Positions 8,966 to 17,587 of a stretch of 64,000 nt of DNA are shown one piece after another. The notes beneath the pieces are model-generated. The model was not told where the DNA came from and searched no databases. It saw only the letters and a program-made list of their open reading frames with translations. Position numbers and translations under genes: made by a program. This DNA is from CAWIJJ01 sp963836405 (GTDB lineage: Bacteria > Acidobacteriota > Terriglobia > Bryobacterales > Bryobacteraceae), in contig CAWIJL010000005.1 in assembly GCA_963836405.1 (NCBI GenBank), forward strand, positions 496,001 through 560,000, in the 5' to 3' direction. Position 1 is the first letter of the stretch. Each line of letters starts with the position of its first letter.

Positions 8966-9793
8966 CTAATCGAAGTGGTAGGTTTTTTCGCCCGCTTCGA
9001 TACGGACTGCCAGACGGTTGGACTTGGGCGGCAGCGGGCAGGTGGCGTACGGTGTGAAGGCGCAAGGCGGATTGTATGCCTTGTTGAAATCGAGGGTGAC
9101 CTTGCCGTCCTTCGGCATGTCCGAATAAAGGAAGCGGCCCGCCCCATAGGTTTCCTTGCCGGACGTCTGGTCGCGGAAGATGTAGAACAACTGCCTGTCA
9201 CCGGGGGATTCGATGATCGGGTACAGGCGCAGCCGTTTGCCGCGGAGGCGGAACTCTACATAGCCGGGGCAGTCGGAATCCTCGGTTTGCCCGAGGACGT
9301 TGAGGATCGGAATTTTGCGGGGCTCGGGTACGAATTGGGCGGTGACGCGGTAGGCTTCGTCGGCCGGATAATAATCGATGCCGCGAAATTGCGTGCGGTA
9401 GCGGCTTTCGGGGTCGCGCAACCGGATGCCGTAGCGGTCGCCCCGTTTGATCGCGAACAGCTTGAGGCGGCCGTCGGCGAAAAAGTCGTCGGAGTCGTGG
9501 GCGATCTCGCGCGTCTTGCCGCCGGCTGTAGTTGTCACCTTGCCGTTGCGCAGGTCGAAGCTTCCGGCGCGGGCCAGTCCATCCGGGAGCACGATGTCGT
9601 TCGCCGAATCCGTGCCGAAGCGGTTGGGACCTTCATGCAGCCAAAAAAGTCCGGCTACCGACAGCCAGCCCATGTCAGATTTGAGGGTCGCCTCCCGGTT
9701 CCGCCGCCACTCCTGGATTTCGTTCTGATACGCGGTGGCCGCTGTGAGCGCGATGCCGACCGCCGGCACGAGGAGAATCAGGCCGCGCGTCAT
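8966..9793 (-). CDS. DUF1684 family secreted protein
   Basis: A 275-residue protein with an N-terminal signal (MTRGLILLVPAVGIALTAAT). It has the DUF1684 hallmarks: WLSVAGLFWLHEGPNRFGTD near the N-terminus, GIDYYPADEAYRVTA centrally, and YNPPCAFTPYATCPLPPKSN near the C-terminus. DUF1684 is an uncharacterised beta-rich family common in Acidobacteriota and Bacteroidota. The start ATG overlaps the stop of the zapA-like gene (ATGA at 9790-9793), so it is the last gene of the rpmI-rplT-zapB-zapA transcript. Biochemical role unknown. Confidence 0.85.
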   Translation of the reverse strand: MTRGLILLVPAVGIALTAATAYQNEIQEWRRNREATLKSDMGWLSVAGLFWLHEGPNRFGTDSANDIVLPDGLARAGSFDLRNGKVTTTAGGKTREIAHDSDDFFADGRLKLFAIKRGDRYGIRLRDPESRYRTQFRGIDYYPADEAYRVTAQFVPEPRKIPILNVLGQTEDSDCPGYVEFRLRGKRLRLYPIIESPGDRQLFYIFRDQTSGKETYGAGRFLYSDMPKDGKVTLDFNKAYNPPCAFTPYATCPLPPKSNRLAVRIEAGEKTYHFD

Positions 9794-10138
9794 TCGGCGG
9801 TTTCTCCCGGACGGATATCGGGGGTACCCTCGCCGGCAGACGACAGCAATTCTTCGAGCATGCCGGCGAACTGCTCCGATTTCTTGTCTACCCGCTCCTT
9901 GAGCTGATTGAGGTCGCGTTCGAGCGTGCGGAGCTTATCGGCCAGGTGCAGGCAGGCCAGCACGGCGATGCGCGTGGAATCGGCGTTCGGCGATTTGGAG
10001 GCGATGGAGAGCATGAGGTCGTCCACCTCCGCGGCCACCTCTTCGACTTCTCGCGGATCGCCGCTGGCCAGCAGCGTGTACGGCCGGCTGAGGATGGTGA
10101 CTTGCGGACGGGTTGTTTCGGGAGTGCATGCCTTCCAT
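9790..10138 (-). pseudogene. zapA: ZapA-like cell-division protein, probable one-base insertion near start
   Basis: ZapA bundles FtsZ filaments at mid-cell. The core is recognisable: VTILSRPYTLLASGDPREVE, then EVAAEVDDLM, then NADSTRIAVLACLHLADKLR and a coiled coil ending LEELLSSAGEG. This frame has no start codon close to the domain. Two ATGs (10138, 10129) lie in the neighbouring frame. Dropping one base from the G-run at 10120-10122 joins them as MHSETTRPQVTILSRPYTLL, giving a normal ~110-residue ZapA. I read this as a sequence error. The gene lies 33 bases downstream of the ZapB-like gene and overlaps DUF1684. Confidence 0.65.
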
Positions 10139-10171
10139 GCGAAAACTGCCCGCGGAGACGAGAGCGCCGTC

Positions 10172-10414
10172 TTAGGAGGCGCTGAGCTGATCGATCTGGC
10201 CCAGCAGCTTCTCAATGCGGCTGCGGACCTGCTTGCGTTCGGCCTGCAGAGTCTGTGACTTCCTCGGCCAGACGGCCGCTTCGGCTTTGGCTTCGGCTGC
10301 TTCCTCCACGGCGGCGTCCCGCTCCTGGCGCAGTTTCGACATCGACTGCACGGCGCGCTGGATGCGCTCTTCCAGGGTGCTGAGAGAATCGTTTTCCTGT
10401 TCGGCGGGGCTCAT
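10172..10414 (-). CDS. ZapB-like coiled-coil protein
   Basis: An 80-residue, highly charged coiled-coil protein (LSTLEERIQRAVQSMSKLRQ, then ERDAAVEEAAEAKAEAA) with a C-terminal heptad segment RSRIEKLLGQIDQLSAS. Size, coiled coil and position immediately before zapA suggest a ZapB-type FtsZ-ring accessory factor. Coiled coils are not diagnostic, so the name is withheld. The ATG overlaps the rplT stop (ATGA at 10411-10414), giving translational coupling to the ribosomal genes. Confidence 0.6.
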   Translation of the reverse strand: MSPAEQENDSLSTLEERIQRAVQSMSKLRQERDAAVEEAAEAKAEAAVWPRKSQTLQAERKQVRSRIEKLLGQIDQLSAS

Positions 10415-10785
10415 GCTTTCTCCAGGAGCGGCCGACTCCTTCGGCCGAAGCCGATCCAGTTGCCAGATTCGGAAGGCGGCGTCATCGTGAAGCGCGATAT
10501 CGGCCAGGACTTGCGGTTCAGATCGATGCCCGCGGCCTTCAACCGCAGAATGAACTTGCTGTAGGCAATACCGGCTGCCCGGCAGGAAGCGTTGATGCGC
10601 ACGATCCAGAGCAACGGTAATCGCGTTTCTTGCTCTTGCGGCCGACATAGGCGAATTTCAGTCCGCGTTCGACGGCCTCCTGGCGGCACGGTACAGTTTG
10701 CTTTTGGTCAGAAAATAGCCGGACGCGGCGCGAGCGTCTTCTTCCGCGAGGCCCGGCGATGAGTCCCACGTTTTACTCTAGGCAC
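10411..10785 (-). pseudogene. rplT: Ribosomal protein L20 gene carrying at least four single-base deletions
   Basis: Large-subunit protein L20, an essential early-assembly protein. The start is GTG 10785 with AAGGAG five bases upstream, reading VPRVKRGTHRRASRKKTLA. The frame then changes repeatedly. Recognisable L20 blocks appear in turn: SGYFLTKSKLYRAA, EAVERGLKFAYVGRKSKKRD, LWIVRINASCRAAGIAYSKF, then ILRLKAAGIDLNRK, then VLADIALHDDAAF. Each junction needs one added base, at about 10718, 10680, 10612 and 10510, with a further uncertain change near 10450. The end (LLEKA, TGA 10413-10411) overlaps the ZapB-like start. Loss of L20 is not tolerated, so this is almost surely sequencing or assembly error. 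Confidence 0.85.
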
Positions 10786-10862
10786 GTTTTCTCCTTAATA
10801 TTGGCTTATTATAATTGGCGGAACCGGGCACGTGCCACGCGCACCGTCCGCACAATCGACGC

Positions 10863-11066
10863 TCACTCCCGAACGTAAGGGAGCATGCGCTTCAACACCG
10901 GCTGGTCGGCCTTGTCGGCGACCACGCTCTGGTGCAACTTCTTCTTGCGTTTGTGCGGCTTCGAGGTCAGGATATGGCGGCCAAAGGCATGATTGCGAAC
11001 CACCAAGCCCGTGCCCGTCTTTTTGAACCGCTTGGACGCACCTTTGTGAGTCTTCAGCTTAGGCAT
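10863..11066 (-). CDS. rpmI: 50S ribosomal protein L35
   Basis: A 67-residue basic protein, matching the L35 family from end to end: MPKLKTHKGASKRFKKTGTG, then LVVRNHAFGRHILTSKPHKR, then a K-rich run and ADQPVLKRMLPYVRE. The start is fixed by the conserved MPK. It belongs to the usual rpmI-rplT pair, with L20 77 bases downstream. infC, which normally precedes rpmI, is absent; a divergent PfpI gene lies upstream. It is in frame throughout, unlike its neighbour. Confidence 0.96.
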   Translation of the reverse strand: MPKLKTHKGASKRFKKTGTGLVVRNHAFGRHILTSKPHKRKKKLHQSVVADKADQPVLKRMLPYVRE

Positions 11067-11204
11067 AATTTTTCCCTGGATCTTTTGAACAGGAAAGACC
11101 CTTGCAGTATAACACGCCAAGGGCGGTTGCCACTCCGGGCGGTAAGCCACGTTCCCAGGCAACGCCACCACGGCCGGGGCATCCAAAGAAGGAAGGGAAA
11201 ATCT

Positions 11205-11778
11205 ATGGCTCAGCAACTCGGCAATCATAAAATCGCAATTCTCGTCGAAAACGGGTTCGAACAGGTTGAAATGACCGAACCCAAACAGGCGCTGGAACAG
11301 GCGGGCGCCAAAACCGAAGTCATTTCCCCCGTCAGCGGCAAGGTCAAGGGCTGGCAGCACGACCACTGGGGCGACGAATTCCCGGTGGACCGGCCTGTTT
11401 CCGAAGCCCGTGCGGGCGACTACGACGCGCTGCTGCTGCCCGGCGGCGTGATGAATCCCGACAAACTGCGCCGCAACGAGCACGTCATGAAGTTCGTGCG
11501 CGAGTTCTTCGACGCCGGAAAGCCGGTGGCGGCGATCTGCCACGGTCCGTGGACGCTGATCGACGCGGGGGTGGCGAGCGGCCGCCGGATTACCTCCTGG
11601 CCGTCGCTTCAGTCGGACCTTCAAGAACGCCGGCGCCGAGTGGGTGGACGAGGAAGTGGTGGTGGATCGCGGACTGGTCACCAGCCGGAAACCGGCGGAT
11701 ATTCCGGCGTTCAACCGGAAGATGATCGAGGAATTTGCCGAAGGGGTGCACGGCGGGCAGCGCCGCGGCGCGGCCTGA
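11205..11778 (+). pseudogene. DJ-1/PfpI family protein, one-base insertion
   Basis: Class I glutamine amidotransferase-like DJ-1/PfpI superfamily protein of about 190 residues (glyoxalase/deglycase, protease or chaperone-like in this family). ATG 11205 follows GGAAGGG. The N-terminus reads KIAILVENGFEQVEMTEPKQ and the nucleophile elbow is PVAAICHGPW with the conserved Cys. After SLQSD an extra T at 11620-11621 shifts the frame. Corrected, it continues LKNAGAEWVDEEVVVDRGLV, then TSRKPADIPAFNRKMIEEFA, and stops at TGA 11776. This end is normal for the family. I consider the lesion a probable sequence error. Confidence 0.82.
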
Positions 11779-11802
11779 AACGGACGGGACGGGACGCGGT
11801 GG

Positions 11803-12204
11803 CTAGCGGAACGCGTCCCGGACCCACTCCACCCGCCGATGGGGCTCGAGTACCACGCTGACAATGTCGAATCGGGTTTGCTGCCATTCGACGCCGGCGC
11901 GGCGGGCGTAGTCGCGGGCCGCGCGCCGGAGGTGTTCGCGCTTCTCATCGTCCACGGCGCGCTCGGGCTCACCGAACTCGGTGGTAATGCGCGTCTTCAC
12001 TTCGACGAAGGCGAGCGTTCCGCGGTGCCAGGCGACGATATCGATCTCGCCCGACCCGGCGCGTGTGCGATAGTTGCGGGCAACCACGGTGCAGCCTTGT
12101 TTGCGGAGATGGCGGTGGGCGATGTCCTCGCCCATGCGGCCGTGATTTTTGCGCAGGCTGCGTTTGCGCAACGCATCGCCCAGCCGGTAGAGCAGTCCGA
12201 TCAT
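11803..12204 (-). CDS. YraN family (UPF0102) predicted endonuclease
   Basis: A 133-residue protein with a restriction-endonuclease-like fold. It shows the YraN block HGRMGEDIAHRHLRKQGCTV, then RNYRTRAGSGEIDIVAWHRG, then TLAFVEVKTR. The acidic residues and lysine of E-x-D and E-V-K correspond to the PD-(D/E)XK catalytic motif. Its role is poorly known, with links to DNA repair and uptake in related bacteria. ATG 12204 overlaps the stop of the upstream methyltransferase (ATGA at 12201-12204); a longer in-frame extension to 12327 would run into that gene. Third gene of the aminotransferase-methyltransferase-yraN operon. Confidence 0.85.
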   Translation of the reverse strand: MIGLLYRLGDALRKRSLRKNHGRMGEDIAHRHLRKQGCTVVARNYRTRAGSGEIDIVAWHRGTLAFVEVKTRITTEFGEPERAVDDEKREHLRRAARDYARRAGVEWQQTRFDIVSVVLEPHRRVEWVRDAFR

Positions 12205-12728
12205 TTGAGCACTTCGAATTCGAATTCCATCACTTTGCCCCGCACCACGTAACACAGATAGTATTCCCAGAACCGGCGGTATCGCGGGAAGCGGTTGACC
12301 AGAAACTCGAAGCCCAGCCACCGCCACAGGGCCAGTAGCTTCACGCGCACGGAAATCTCACGAAACCGCACGGGGGAATAATAGCCGAAGCCGCCGTGCT
12401 TCTCGCCGAAATAGCGGAAGCTGAAACTGGTGAGGTGGCTTTTGTGGGTGGGGTCGCAGAAAGAACTGAAGTCGGTATAGTGAGGGGTTTCGAGGCGAAC
12501 GGTGCCGCTGTTGCGAACCAGGCGGTGAAACTCCTCCATGGTGCGGATCACGTCGTTCACGTGTTCGATGACGTGAATGGCGGTGAGGCGGTCGAAGGAC
12601 GAGTCGCGGAAGGGATAGGGGAAACGATCGAGGTCGGCGAGCACGTCGGCGCGGCTGGCGGGATTCCGGTCGATTCCGATGGAACCGGGCTGCTTGTGAA
12701 TCCCGCAGCCGACGTCGAGTATTCTCAT
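12201..12728 (-). CDS. Class I SAM-dependent methyltransferase
   Basis: A 175-residue Methyltransf_11-type enzyme. Motif I is MRILDVGCGIHKQPGSIGID at the very N-terminus. The acidic post-I residue is in IGIDRNP, and a later motif is SFDRLTAIHVIEHVNDVIRT, where 'HVIEH' is typical of small-molecule or lipid methyltransferases. The C-terminal half has aromatic and basic segments (LLALWRWLGFEFLVNRFPRY) that could contact membrane or substrate. Start and stop both overlap neighbours by four bases (ATGA), so it is translated within the operon. Substrate unknown. Confidence 0.82.
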   Translation of the reverse strand: MRILDVGCGIHKQPGSIGIDRNPASRADVLADLDRFPYPFRDSSFDRLTAIHVIEHVNDVIRTMEEFHRLVRNSGTVRLETPHYTDFSSFCDPTHKSHLTSFSFRYFGEKHGGFGYYSPVRFREISVRVKLLALWRWLGFEFLVNRFPRYRRFWEYYLCYVVRGKVMEFEFEVLK

Positions 12729-14083
12729 CCCTGCGTTGTCGCCAGTTTCAGGCACTCTTCGAGTGTATCCGCTGCAAAATCGCACTGGTCGCGGGTAATG
12801 ACCAGCGGCGGGCAGAGCCGGATCACGTTGTCTCCCGCCCCCAGCACCAGCAGGCCCCGTTCGAAGGCCAGGTTGAGCACCCGGTCCCGCAGCCCGGAGG
12901 CTTTCACCCTGGTCTGGCGGTCTTTCACCAGTTCGATGCCGATCATCAGCCCCAGCCCGCGCACATCGCCCACAACCGGGAAGCGCTCCTGCATTTGGCG
13001 CAGCCGCTCCATGAGGTGCGTTCCCATGCGGGCCGCGTTGTCCACCAGCTCCTGTTCCAGCAGGGCGATGGTGGTGAGGGCGGCGGCGCAGGCGACCGGG
13101 TTGCCTCCGAAGGTGGAAGCGTGCGCGCCCGGCGGCCAGGTCATCAGGTCCGCGCGGGCCACGGTGGCCCCGAGCGGCAATCCGCTGGCGATTCCCTTGG
13201 CGATCGCCAGGATATCCGGCACGGCGTCGAAATGATCGGCCGCCCACATCCGGCCGGTCCGGCCCATTCCGGACTGCACCTCGTCGAAAATCAGAAGAAT
13301 ACCATTCTGTTTGGCCACACGAGCCAGTTCATCGAAGAATTTGCGCGGAGGAACCACGTAGCCGCCCTCGCCCTGCACCGGTTCCACCACGATAGCGGCC
13401 GTTTCGCCGGCCGGTGAAACGGTCTTGAGCAAGGTATCCTCGATGTGCTTCACGCACTCGACGGCGCAGGTCTCGGGTTCCTGGCCGTAGGGGCAACGGT
13501 AGCAGTAGGGGTACGGAGCGTGGGTCACGCCCGGCACCAGCGGGCCGAAATTGGCGCGCTGCACGGCTTTCCGCGCCGTCAGCGAAAGGGCCCCCATCGT
13601 GCGCCCGTGAAAGCCGCCGTAAAAGGCGATGAGCTTGTCGCGCCGCGTGGCGTAGCGGGCCAGCTTGATGGCGCCTTCGATGGCCTCCGCGCCCGAGTTC
13701 CCGAACGAAACGCGCTTCGGCGCGTCGCCCGGGGCGATCGCCGCCAGCTTTTCGGCCAGCGCCACCAGTTCCTCGTAATAGAAATCGGTCCCGGACATGT
13801 GGATCAGCCGGGCCGCCTGTTTCTGAATCGCTTCCACTACTCTCGGATGACAGTGGCCGGTCGCCACGACAGCAATCCCGGCGTTGAAATCCAGAAAGCG
13901 GTTGCCGTCCACGTCGTAAACCATCGCGCCTTCGCCGCGCTCGGCCACCAGCGGGTAGCAGCGCGTGTAGGAAGGCGAAACCACCTCCGCGTCGCGCGCG
14001 ACGATGGCCTGCGCGCGCGGTCCCGGCACGCTGCCGGCAAGGTGGGGCAGATCCGTGCGGACCTGTTCCAAGGTCTTACCCAT
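12725..14083 (-). CDS. Class III PLP-dependent aminotransferase (4-aminobutyrate/ornithine type)
   Basis: A 452-residue omega-aminotransferase. Visible motifs: VYDVDGNRFLDFNAGIAVVA; TGHCHPRVVEA; the PLP-phosphate loop SFGNSGAEAIEGAIKLAR; YGGFHGRTMGALSLT; the cofactor-binding Asp in ILLIFDEVQSGMGRTG; and the Schiff-base lysine in LAIAKGIASGLPLG (about residue 292). A cysteine-rich insert (YCYRCPYGQEPETCAVECVK) is typical of the GabT-like or lysine/diaminobutyrate group. It is the first gene of the operon. Probable role: transfer of an omega-amino group to 2-oxoglutarate. The exact substrate is unresolved. Confidence 0.88.
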   Translation of the reverse strand: MGKTLEQVRTDLPHLAGSVPGPRAQAIVARDAEVVSPSYTRCYPLVAERGEGAMVYDVDGNRFLDFNAGIAVVATGHCHPRVVEAIQKQAARLIHMSGTDFYYEELVALAEKLAAIAPGDAPKRVSFGNSGAEAIEGAIKLARYATRRDKLIAFYGGFHGRTMGALSLTARKAVQRANFGPLVPGVTHAPYPYCYRCPYGQEPETCAVECVKHIEDTLLKTVSPAGETAAIVVEPVQGEGGYVVPPRKFFDELARVAKQNGILLIFDEVQSGMGRTGRMWAADHFDAVPDILAIAKGIASGLPLGATVARADLMTWPPGAHASTFGGNPVACAAALTTIALLEQELVDNAARMGTHLMERLRQMQERFPVVGDVRGLGLMIGIELVKDRQTRVKASGLRDRVLNLAFERGLLVLGAGDNVIRLCPPLVITRDQCDFAADTLEECLKLATTQG

Positions 14084-14388
14084 TTTGTGTGCTCCTGAAA
14101 ATGAATGTGAGGGTTAAGATCCTGTGCGCCGTGAGAAGGGCGCACGCCGTCCGGGCAGGGCAGGGAACTAGTCGGATCCAAACAGGCCGGGCCGCGAAGT
14201 GGATGGCGTAACCGCCATAACCTTATTGTAGCAGTCTGACCTGTCGCGGGTCGGAGACTCGCCCCAGCGCGTACTCGGGCCTTCGATCGTGGAATCGGCG
14301 TCCGCGGGTAAGCCGGCCTAAAGACTCTGTCCAAGCGGCGCCGCGTGAAATCGCGCTACCATAGCGGATCCCCTTGTCAGAGGTCTTA
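14084..14388. other. Intergenic region between divergent aminotransferase operon and M28 peptidase
   Basis: These 305 bases carry no convincing coding frame. On the minus strand there is a -10-like TACAAT at 14224-14229, which could serve the aminotransferase operon at a distance of about 140 bases. The right side should hold the promoter of the M28 peptidase. No tRNA, riboswitch or strong hairpin was recognised. Confidence 0.35.
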
Positions 14389-16463
14389 ATGCGTCAGACA
14401 ATTACCAGCTTCGCCGTGGCCTCCGCGCTTGCGCTCGCCGTGTTCTCGGCCGTTCGCGCCGATCAGTCTCCTTCCCGAGCCCGGGGCAAGACCGCCTCCA
14501 AGGCCGCGCCGGCTCCGGTCTATGGGAACTCGGATGCCATCTCCGAAGACGAACTGAAAATTCACCTTTACTTCCTGGCCGCGGACCAGCTCGAAGGGCG
14601 CAATCTGCCCTCGCGCGGCTATGACATTGCGTCGCTGTACGTGGCCACGCAGGTTGCCGGCTGGGGACTGACACCGATGGGCAGCAAGACCGGCACGCTC
14701 GGCCCGCTTCAGCCGTATTTCCAGCCCATGGAGATGGTGGCGCGGCAGATCGTTCCCGAAGAAACCAAGCTGACTCTCACCGCGCCCGCAGCGGGTAGGG
14801 GCGGCCGCGGCTTTGGCGGCGGAGGGGGCGGACAGGGTGGAGGGGCGCGCGGCGGCAATGCGAATGCCGAACCCCAGACGACCACCTACGAGTACACCAA
14901 GGATTGGACCACGGTGGCAGGCGGGCGCGGAGGCAGCAGCCTCACGCAGACGCTCGATGTGTCCGGGAACCTGGTTTTCGCGGGCAACGGCTACGTACTC
15001 AACAAGACCAAGGTCAATCCTTATGAAGGGTTGGACGTCAAAGGCAAGATCGTCGTAGTGGCGGGAGTTCCGGCGGAAGTGGCCGCGCTGCAGAACGCCG
15101 GAGGGCGGGGCGGCCGCGGCGGCGGCGCGGCGGCAACGCCGGTAGCCCCGGCGGCGGGAGGCGCAGCACCGGCCCGGCACCGGCAGTGCCGGCAGCGGCG
15201 GCGCCGGCCAACCCGCTGGGCGAAGCCTGCAAGGATTATTTCACCCCGGAGCAGTACGCCGCGAAAAACGGCGCCCTTGCCGTGGTCAATGTGGCCAGCT
15301 TCCAGCAGTTGAGCGCCATGGGCAATCCGGCTGCGGCAGCCGGGCGCGGACCTTCACCCAACGGTCCGGCGTTTACGCCGCTGAAGTTCCAGCAGACGCC
15401 GACCTGCCCCTCGGCGCCGGCCGTCACGGCCGGAATCGAAGTGGTGAACGCGCTGTTCCAAGGCGAAAAGCTCTCCGGCTCGCAGGTCTTTTACGGGGCG
15501 GGCAACAACACCAAGCTCGATTCGTTCGCGCTGAACTCGCGAAAGAACATGGCCATTCGCATCGGCCTCAAGTCCGAGCCGGGACACGCGCAGAATATCA
15601 TTGCCATGCTGGAGGGCAGCGACCCGGTTCTCAAGAACGAGTACGTCGTAATCACAGCGCACCTGGACCACATCGGCCTCAGCTCCGCAGCCGCTTCGGA
15701 TACCGATACGATCAATAACGGCGCCGACGACGACGGCTCCGGGTCCACCGGACTTCTCGGGATCGCTCACGCTTATGCCGAAGGCGCGGCCAAGGGTATC
15801 CGGCCCAAGCGGTCGGTAATCTTCCTGTGGGTGGGCGGCGAGGAAAAGGGGCTTTGGGGCTCTCAATACTTTACCGAGTTTCCGCCGGTGGATCTGAGCA
15901 AGGTGGTCGCCGATTTGAATATGGACATGATCGGCCGCACCAAGACTCCCACGTCGGTGGATTCCAACACGCAGCACGTACTGGTGAACCCCGGGGAGCT
16001 GCTGCTGATCGGACCGAATATCAGCAGCGCCGATCTGGGCAACGTAATCGACACGGTGAACGGCGGCTACCAGAAGCTCAACATGAACCACTTCTACGAC
16101 GTGACCGCTCCCGACGCCACGCACGACAACCTGGGGCCGCAACCGAACGGGCAGCGCATCTTCTACCGCAGCGACCACTACAATTTCGCCAAAATGGGCA
16201 TTCCGATCGCGTTCTTCACCACCGGGCTGCATGTCGACTATCACCGTCCGTCGGACACCCCCGACAAGATCGACTATAACGAGATGCAGACGGTTTCGAA
16301 GACTGTATCCGCGATTGCCTGGGCACTGGCGACGCAGCCGGAGCGCCCGAAACTCAACGAGAAGCTGCCTGACCAGTTGGTGAAGGACATGAAGACGGCG
16401 CAGACCCAGGGCTGGGGCAAGCTGACGCCGGTTCTGCCGCCGCTGCCTGGAATGCCTTACTGA
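14389..16463 (+). pseudogene. M28 family zinc metallopeptidase, frameshifted
   Basis: Secreted aminopeptidase-like M28 enzyme. ATG 14389 begins a signal peptide (MRQTITSFAVASALALAVFS). A PA-like insert with Gly/Ala-rich stretches follows (residues about 130-260). In the GC repeat at about 15165-15190 the frame changes, and the rest of the protein (ANPLGEACKDYFTPEQYAAK to LPGMPY) is in another frame. The catalytic part is complete: VITAHLDHIGLSS, NNGADDDGSGSTGLL, LWVGGEEKGLWGS, VVADLNMDMIGR, and HVDYHRPSDTPDKIDY. These give the expected two-zinc ligands H, D, E, D and H. The lesion lies in a low-complexity tract and is probably an error. Confidence 0.85.
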
Positions 16464-16469
16464 GACGCT

Positions 16470-17216
16470 CTACCAGAGGCCTTTCCAGGCGAGCTGGCCG
16501 CCGATAACGCACAGCCACATGGAGAGGCCGACCCTCAGCGGACGCGCCGGCAAAACCGCCGAAAGGCGGGCGCCGATCATCACGCCGGGAAGGCCTCCGG
16601 CGATCAGCTTCCACAGCAAAGTCGCGTCGAAGTGCCCGCCGGTAAGATTCAACCCGCCGCCCACGAGCGAGAGAACCAAGCCGAAGAGCATGTCCGTGCC
16701 GACGATCCGAGCCGGAGAAAGAGACGTGAGGTTCATGAGCGACAGGGAGCCGAGCGCGCCGGCGCCAGCCGACGAAAATCCGACTTCCGTCCCGATGCCA
16801 AGGCCGACAAGGGGCAGCCAGCCGTGACGGTCGCTGTGGGGCGTTCCGGATTGCTTGTGGAAGGTGCGGTAAAGGCTGTAAAGCGCCATGACGGCGATGG
16901 TTGCGCCCAGCACCACGAACAGCGTCTTCTCGTAGTGGCGCACGTTCATGGCGCGGATCAGCCACACTCCGGCCAGCACGCCGGGCAGTCCGCCCGCACA
17001 CAGCCTGGTTAGAACCCGCGGGCTTACCTGCCGGTTCATCAGGTACATGGGCGCGACCGCGAGTTTGATGATGGCGGCGAAGATCAGGGCCGTGCCCACA
17101 CTGTCGGAAGGGGAAACGGCGAAGGCCAGAATCAGCACCGGCGCGGTGATCGACCCGGCGCCCACACCGGTGAGGCCCACGGCGAGAGCGATCAGGAAAC
17201 CCAGCAACATCGGCAT
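16470..17216 (-). CDS. TauE/SafE family sulfite/organosulfur exporter-like permease
   Basis: A 248-residue membrane protein with eight predicted TM helices in two halves, each beginning with the TSUP-type glycine-rich motif (LLGFLIALAVGLTGVGAGSI; GLGIGTEVGFSSAGAGALGS). I take ATG 17216, just before the first TM helix. An in-frame GTG at 17267 would only add a polar extension. The family moves sulfite, sulfonates or other anions across the inner membrane. Nothing in the neighbourhood points to sulfur metabolism, so the substrate is open. It ends 6 bases from the M28 stop (convergent). Confidence 0.82.
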   Translation of the reverse strand: MPMLLGFLIALAVGLTGVGAGSITAPVLILAFAVSPSDSVGTALIFAAIIKLAVAPMYLMNRQVSPRVLTRLCAGGLPGVLAGVWLIRAMNVRHYEKTLFVVLGATIAVMALYSLYRTFHKQSGTPHSDRHGWLPLVGLGIGTEVGFSSAGAGALGSLSLMNLTSLSPARIVGTDMLFGLVLSLVGGGLNLTGGHFDATLLWKLIAGGLPGVMIGARLSAVLPARPLRVGLSMWLCVIGGQLAWKGLW

Positions 17217-17269
17217 CACCGCATAGTCTATCAAATTTGTAGAGATCACGGCGGGTTTACAATGCACCC

Positions 17270-17587
17270 ATGACGGTTCCGCTGTCCCGCATCGCCCACA
17301 CGCGCTCGGGCGACAAGGGCGACACCTGCAATATCGGCGTGATCGCTTTCGACCAGCGCCATTATCCCGTATTAATAGAACAGGTTACGGCCGAGCGGGT
17401 GCGTGTGCACTTCGGCTCGCTGGTGCGGGGAAAGGTGGAACGGTTCGAGTTGCCGAACCTGGGCGCGCTGAATTTCCTGCTGCATGAGGCGCTCGGCGGC
17501 GGCGGCACGGTTTCGCTGCGGACCGATGCCCAGGGAAAGACGTTCGCGGCGGCTCTGCTGGCGCTTGAAGTCACGCTTCCGGACTAG
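17270..17587 (+). CDS. Stand-alone AtuA-like ferredoxin-fold domain protein
   Basis: A 105-residue protein matching the C-terminal domain of AtuA/acyclic terpene utilisation proteins: IAHTRSGDKGDTCNIGVIAF, HFGSLVRGKVERFELPNLGA and LNFLLHEALGGGGTVSLRTD. AtuA proper is a ~600-residue protein with DUF1446 in front of this domain; here only the small domain exists as a separate gene. DUF1446 is not found nearby. The stop (CTAG at 17584-17587) is shared with the convergent PPC gene. Function unknown; perhaps a subunit of a geranyl/citronellyl-CoA-type or other acyl-CoA pathway. Confidence 0.82.
   Translation: MTVPLSRIAHTRSGDKGDTCNIGVIAFDQRHYPVLIEQVTAERVRVHFGSLVRGKVERFELPNLGALNFLLHEALGGGGTVSLRTDAQGKTFAAALLALEVTLPD

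Noticed and set aside
12201..13247. Longer methyltransferase start within the aminotransferase gene
   Set aside because: The extra residues are the aminotransferase gene in another frame; the MRILDVGCG start with ATGA overlap is convincing.
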